Positions 5,201 through 6,760 of a DNA stretch of 6,760 nt are shown piece by piece. Under the pieces are notes generated by a model. It saw only the letters and a list, made by a program, of their open reading frames with translations, did not search any database and was not told where the DNA came from. Origin of the DNA: Desulfobacterales bacterium (GTDB lineage: Bacteria > Desulfobacterota > Desulfobacteria > Desulfobacterales > 4be13). The position numbers and the translations under genes are program-made. The DNA lies in contig JAOZLU010000395.1 of assembly GCA_029934695.1 (NCBI GenBank), positions 1-6,760 on the forward strand. Reading direction: 5' to 3'. Numbering within the stretch: the stretch's first letter is position 1; each line of letters starts with the position of its first letter.

Positions 5201-6535
5201 GAATCGGATGATGATGTCCCTGTTGCCTCCGATGGCACATACATTGTTACCGGTGAGCTGAAGCTTTACGGGGAGAGCAAAAGAATTCCCGTGAATGTTT
5301 CTATTGAGATCAGAGAACCTGTGGAATTCCTGCACTCGGAACGCTCCCGTGAGCTCTCACCGGATGTGACGGAAACCGAGTTAAATGAACTGGTCGCCGG
5401 AAACAATTTGTTTGCATTTGATCTGTACCAGGCGATACGCAGCAATCAGGATGGCAATCTGTTTTACTCACCTTACAGCATTTCACTGGCACTTGCGATG
5501 ACATACACAGGCGCCCGGGATGAAACCGCTGAACAGATGAAAATCGCCTGTTATTTCACCCTTTCCCCTGACCGCCTGCATCCTGCTTTTAACGCCCTTG
5601 ACCTCGAGCTTGCCAAACGGGGCAAAAACGCCGAAGGCCAAGACGGAGAAGGATTCCGCCTGAATATCGCCAATTCAATATGGGGGCAGAAGGGATATGC
5701 TTTTCTGCCGGATTTCTTGGATGCCCTTTCCCAAAACTACGGGGCTGGAATGCAACTGCTTGATTTCGCTAATGCGCCCGAAGATTCCAGAATTATCATC
5801 AATGACTGGGTAAGCGGAAAAACAGGGGAAAAAATTAAAGACCTGATTCCCCAAGATGCCATATCCGATATGACCCGGCTTGTTCTCACCAATGCGATTT
5901 ACTTCAATGCCGCGTGGGACAGCCAGTTTGAAGAGAAACTGACTCAGGACGGCATCTTTTATTTGGCTGACAACACTGAAATCAATGTACCGATGATGTC
6001 ACAGACAGAGTATCTGAATTACAGCGAAGGCGAGGATTATCAGGCAGCAGAGATGATGTATGACGGCAGGGAGATGTCAATGGTGATCCTGCTTCCCCAT
6101 GAGGGCCGGTTTGAGGAATTTGAGAGTTCGCTCACCTCTGAGCGTCTGAATGAGATTACAGATAATCTTGAAGGCAGATACATGACCTTGAAACTGCCCA
6201 AATTCAGATATGAATCAGATTCTGTCAGCCTGAAGGAAACCTTGTCACAGATGGGAATGCCGGTTGCATTCACCTGGCCAGGGGCTGATTTTTCCGGTAT
6301 GGACGGCGATTACGATCTGTACATCAGCGATGTGTTCCACAAAGGATTTGTCTCTGTGAATGAAGCAGGTACGGAAGCCGCAGCCGCCACAGCAGTGATT
6401 ATTAACGACGGGAGCATGCCTCCTTCAGATATTCCGGAACTCACGGTGAACCGGCCATTCATCTTTTTTATCCGCGACATTCATACCAATACAGTTTTGT
6501 TTATCGGCCGTATTGCCAGCCCGTTAAGCGGATAG
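2246..6535 (+). CDS. Secreted multidomain protein: YD-type repeats, BsuPI-like inhibitor domain and C-terminal serpin
   Basis: The product has 1429 residues. Residues 1-24 are a Sec signal peptide (MMKKSM, hydrophobic core, AYG just before a likely cut at 24/25). Order after that: unrecognised N-terminal domain (about 25-140); about 13 YD/RHS-like repeats (151-440); a Gly-rich break; unrecognised modules at about 450-580, 581-740 and 770-880; a BsuPI-like proteinase-inhibitor domain (893-1025); and a full serpin (about 1040-1429). The serpin is complete: shutter residues S1075, S1078, N1216 and H1365, hinge GTEAAAATA, and signature LTVNRPFIFFI (1399-1409) are all present, so an inhibitory, conformationally trapping serpin is expected. 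The repeats probably act as a stalk or carbohydrate/protein-binding surface. There is no membrane anchor, LPXTG or other sorting signal, so it is either released or held by a partner. The mature chain has ten cysteines, six of them in the BsuPI-like part, which fits an oxidising extracytoplasmic site. The reading frame is continuous with no frameshift. The serpin call is very sure, BsuPI fairly sure, and target proteases are unknown. Confidence 0.92.
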   Translation: MMKKSMALFFGLCMVFMIGGQAYGTAYVVTPNLEVDAIINSEESGRIEAVFHKGGEDVTARGDSVIWGYFYADPDDVGWGSRDNPEVYVKIWFDISGRIDVNFFHVSVPDITVFSASPAVGTTIYDKHDTLTMDNRYVRHEYHLRRWSEFYTYDADGNMTREEYDRDGDGVIDLTRAYTFTKDGNTTIRKGEVDIDGDGITDYRPMETFTYDSDGNLLKHESGSYDADGNLLKHESSSSVRTYTYDDSGNKTEERYESDTFIRDTDGNVTRRLTDTRAYAYTYDDRGNEIKAQYETESFAYNADGNLTRHESDYSVHIYALTYDANGNITGKENVNGDDGTTDEVFTYTYNADGNMTKEVHEMHTELGTIYTAYAYIFDAGNMIRKDWLKKDGSIKSSLVFTYDAEGRVIKEEPVSSIMGKIYSNYTTYIYDEIGNLIRKVITGNLGGGIIGTSIPEDLPIGVYETSSLVTVVNIPLLPDSMKGYELYSWQADDQWHFTLITGTNRLKTYKEVFSDENTVSEDGWVKITVTGVDSLKAMLMRLPWKASVAWLNRELDGDQGEMPALSFPATETVDEIKIHCEQRGSVFVHTPAENTKSGFNIYLASEPLTDDDLETLDISQVELEPDPLLSDEDIIVYLQENHVIHLTEAGRQKLRDSPRVKDKEAFFVCVGDQPIYAGVFWSVIKSFPPNHSDFSISMTFDMLGMYHYPIAIRNEHAKDDLRADPRILTALETCGKLGTSSVDTNDSLILSDTPLSEWDHDPYTIKQFSTFQQPVYMEDDTLHFHVSYNGGFRKHEFNLMARNAFLESDPVQVDILLAHNANDDSGEVSLGKELTFEMSRLRAEYQRQYPDDTAGRIILRIQYPDTADGYLAVEYNFADRKPLMSDFAEEEGIEYYLQTDKARYERGEPVKIRYCVTNKTDALKELGRVPCGCKYEFYIMHNSEDVWNSCRVIPPCGFEEFTLNSGESKCYERVWEMTNDNGTLESDDDVPVASDGTYIVTGELKLYGESKRIPVNVSIEIREPVEFLHSERSRELSPDVTETELNELVAGNNLFAFDLYQAIRSNQDGNLFYSPYSISLALAMTYTGARDETAEQMKIACYFTLSPDRLHPAFNALDLELAKRGKNAEGQDGEGFRLNIANSIWGQKGYAFLPDFLDALSQNYGAGMQLLDFANAPEDSRIIINDWVSGKTGEKIKDLIPQDAISDMTRLVLTNAIYFNAAWDSQFEEKLTQDGIFYLADNTEINVPMMSQTEYLNYSEGEDYQAAEMMYDGREMSMVILLPHEGRFEEFESSLTSERLNEITDNLEGRYMTLKLPKFRYESDSVSLKETLSQMGMPVAFTWPGADFSGMDGDYDLYISDVFHKGFVSVNEAGTEAAAATAVIINDGSMPPSDIPELTVNRPFIFFIRDIHTNTVLFIGRIASPLSG
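2318..2665 (+). other. Unrecognised N-terminal domain of the serpin-fusion protein
   Basis: This covers roughly residues 25-140, directly after the signal peptide. It contains IEAVFHKGGEDVTARGD, a tryptophan-rich stretch (VIWGYFYADPDDVGWG), and VYVKIWFDISGRIDVNFFHVS, predicted by eye to be mostly beta strands. It leads into a Thr/Asp-rich linker before the first YD repeat. I do not recognise the family. Hydrophobic/aromatic alternation suggests a small beta-sandwich, which is inference. Confidence 0.5.
2696..3565 (+). repeat. About 13 YD/RHS-like repeats (protein-level)
   Basis: Residues 151-440 iterate a unit resembling Y-T-Y-D-x-x-G-N-x-x-x-x-E, with spacings of 14 to about 30 residues. 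Examples are YTYDADGNMTRE, FTYDSDGNLLKHE, YTYDDSGNKTEE, LTYDANGNITGKE and YIYDEIGNLIRK. One unit is degenerate (DTDGNVTRR) and one lacks a residue (IFDAGNMIRK). YD repeats form extended beta-structures in RHS/tyrosine-aspartate proteins and often mediate binding. Two early units carry DRDGDGVID (165-173) and DIDGDGITD (194-202), which resemble the Asp-rich calcium loops of EF-hand or thrombospondin type 3 repeats. No RHS core or toxin region follows. Confidence 0.85.
2876..2959 (+). repeat. Tandem 42-base duplication within the YD array
   Basis: Two adjacent 14-codon units, 2876-2917 (residues 211-224) and 2918-2959 (225-238), match at about 36 of 42 bases. They encode YDSDGNLLKHESGS and YDADGNLLKHESSS. 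The unit is shorter than the neighbouring repeats, and three of the six differences are third-codon changes. This points to a fairly recent in-frame duplication, the way such arrays grow. Confidence 0.85.
3593..4885 (+). other. Central unrecognised modules between the YD repeats and the BsuPI-like domain
   Basis: Residues about 450-880 hold at least two or three folds I cannot name. The first contains GYELYSWQADDQWHFTLITG (from residue 484) and ends near LPWKASVAWLN. The second includes SGFNIYLASEPL and a hydrophobic motif AFFVCVGDQPIYAGVFW (666-682) ending near ETCGKLG. The third (about 770-880) carries VYMEDDTLHFHVSYNGGF (776-793), then FLESDPVQVDILLAHNAN and ILRIQYP, and looks all-beta. 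Conserved aromatic/Gly patterns suggest real domains rather than linkers. They may be binding or spacer modules; no catalytic signature is seen. Confidence 0.55.
4922..5320 (+). other. BsuPI-like proteinase-inhibitor domain (cysteine-rich variant)
   Basis: Residues 893-1025 match the layout of the BsuPI family (intracellular proteinase inhibitor of Bacillus; Pfam PF12690): YYLQTDKARYERGEPVKIRY then VTNKTD, a YEFYI strand with VW, a LNSGESKCYERVW segment, and GTYIVTGEL near the end. The fold is a beta-sandwich. Unusually, it holds six cysteines (C916, C932, C934, C951, C957, C971), which suggests disulfides and fits export. Inhibitory activity is known for the Bacillus protein but is inferred here; general immunoglobulin-like binding domains are the main alternative. 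Confidence 0.65.
5366..6532 (+). other. Complete serpin domain
   Basis: Residues about 1041-1429 form a full-length serpin (about 390 residues, normal for the fold). Recognised landmarks are: ELVAGNNLFAFDLYQAI (helix A); NLFYSPYSISLALAMTYTGA with shutter serines S1075 and S1078; NAIYFNAAW with N1216; EMSMVILLP; FRYESDSVSLKETLSQMG; DVFHKGFVSVNEAGTEAAA with H1365; and the C-terminal signature LTVNRPFIFFI then VLFIGRIASP. Serpins trap serine or cysteine proteases by suicide inhibition after reactive-loop cleavage. They are patchily distributed in bacteria, so lateral acquisition is possible but not shown by the sequence. Confidence 0.97.
6362..6460 (+). other. Serpin hinge and reactive-centre loop
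   Basis: By the usual numbering P17 is E1373, P15 G1375, P14 T1376, P13 E1377, and P12-P9 are four alanines (1378-1381), followed by T, A, V, I, I, N, D. This small-residue hinge is typical of inhibitory serpins. Counting 17 residues from P17 gives P1 = G1389 and P1' = S1390. The stretch from P1' to the signature Phe (F1405) is 16 residues against 12 in alpha-1-antitrypsin, so the loop is about four residues longer on the prime side and the true scissile bond could lie a little later (around S1390-M1391). Confidence 0.75.
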
Positions 6536-6600
6536 CCCGCCAATTTTCAGCACCGACAGGGAGGTCTCTGCCTCGAAGGGGTTAAATATCCTGGCCCAGA

Positions 6601-6626
6601 GTTGCCTTCAGGCATTGGCCTGCAAC
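6601..6626 (+). other. Bulged hairpin downstream of the serpin-fusion gene
   Basis: GTTG (6601-6604) pairs with CAAC (6623-6626), and CAGGC (6609-6613) pairs with GCCTG (6618-6622) around an ATTG loop, leaving CCTT bulged on the left. It begins 65 bases past the stop codon and is not followed by a T-run. CTGCAAC (6620-6626) could pair alternatively with GTTGCAG at 6659-6665. It could stabilise the message end; terminator function is doubtful. Confidence 0.4.
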
Positions 6627-6697
6627 ATTATATTTGAGACGGAGCTTAACACAAAAAAGTTGCAGATTCAAAGGAATTCTGAAAAAAATAAGGCCTG

Positions 6698-6745
6698 TTT
6701 CAATCGCCGAGGGATAAATCCCCCGGCTGAAAGCGAAAGTACGCT
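6698..6745. other. Strong compound stem-loop near the right edge
   Basis: TTTCA (6698-6702) pairs with TGAAA (6728-6732), GCCG (6706-6709) with CGGC (6724-6727), and GGGA (6711-6714) with TCCC (6719-6722). This is a 13-pair stem in three blocks, with a TAAA tetraloop, one A/C mismatch and a three-base bulge. A second small stem follows immediately: AGCG (6732-6735) with CGCT (6742-6745). It may be the leader RNA of the next gene or a repeat element. I cannot match it to a known riboswitch. Confidence 0.5.
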
Positions 6746-6760
6746 GAAGCGCACTATATA

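Larger units (their letters stand above)
6536..6760. other. Non-coding 3' flank with several stem-loops
   Basis: No convincing gene start or reading frame is seen in these 225 bases. They contain A-rich tracts (6653-6658, 6682-6688), a small stem GAGG/CCTC at 6561-6574, and the larger hairpins listed separately. No classic intrinsic terminator (GC stem plus T-run on the + strand) follows the stop at 6535. The window ends in TATATA, which may belong to the next promoter. Confidence 0.6.

Noticed and set aside
6581..6650. Possible tRNA (70-base stretch closed by GTTAA/TTAAC)
   Set aside because: No T-loop GTTCRA, no proper D or anticodon arm, and no conserved bases. The closing stem is only five pairs.
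6663..6681. Intrinsic terminator formed by CAGATTC/GAATTCTG
   Set aside because: The stem is short, AT-rich and bulged. On the + strand it is followed by A rather than T. On the - strand a T-run exists, but no gene is seen to terminate.

Overview
The window looks like chromosomal DNA of a mid-GC Gram-negative bacterium. It carries two large genes, both on the + strand and both encoding exported proteins, with short non-coding flanks. The lipobox lipoprotein, strong AGGAGG ribosome-binding sites, the 'GGGTETGNP' sequence after the lipid cysteine, and the GTGAAGCGAAGCG-type palindromic repeat together suggest a Desulfobacterota-like organism (former Deltaproteobacteria). That assignment is inference from style only; there is no rRNA or other phylogenetic marker here.

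Layout. Positions 1-98 hold a repeat doublet in inverted orientation, resembling a REPIN/REP element and probably cut by the left window edge. A sigma70-like promoter (89-117) takes its -35 from the right arm of that repeat. The first gene (162-2162) encodes a 666-residue lipoprotein of the secreted beta-propeller family (Pfam Beta_propel, PF09826). An 83-base gap carries an 11-bp hairpin. The second gene (2246-6535) encodes a 1429-residue secreted multidomain protein. Its order is: signal peptide; an unrecognised N-terminal domain; about 13 YD/RHS-like 'YTYDxxGN' repeats with two DxDGDG calcium-type motifs; two or three unrecognised modules; a cysteine-rich BsuPI-like proteinase-inhibitor domain; and a complete serpin at the C-terminus. 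The last 225 bases are non-coding and contain several stem-loops.

How they may work together. The genes run in the same direction 83 bases apart, so co-transcription is plausible. The central observation is that two unrelated protease-inhibitor folds, BsuPI-like and serpin, are joined on one exported chain behind a YD-repeat stalk. This could be an extracellular or envelope anti-protease system, defending against predators, competitors or the cell's own proteases, with the beta-propeller lipoprotein as a possible envelope partner. The domain assignments for the serpin and the propeller are firm from motifs. The BsuPI assignment is good but not certain. The system-level role is inference.
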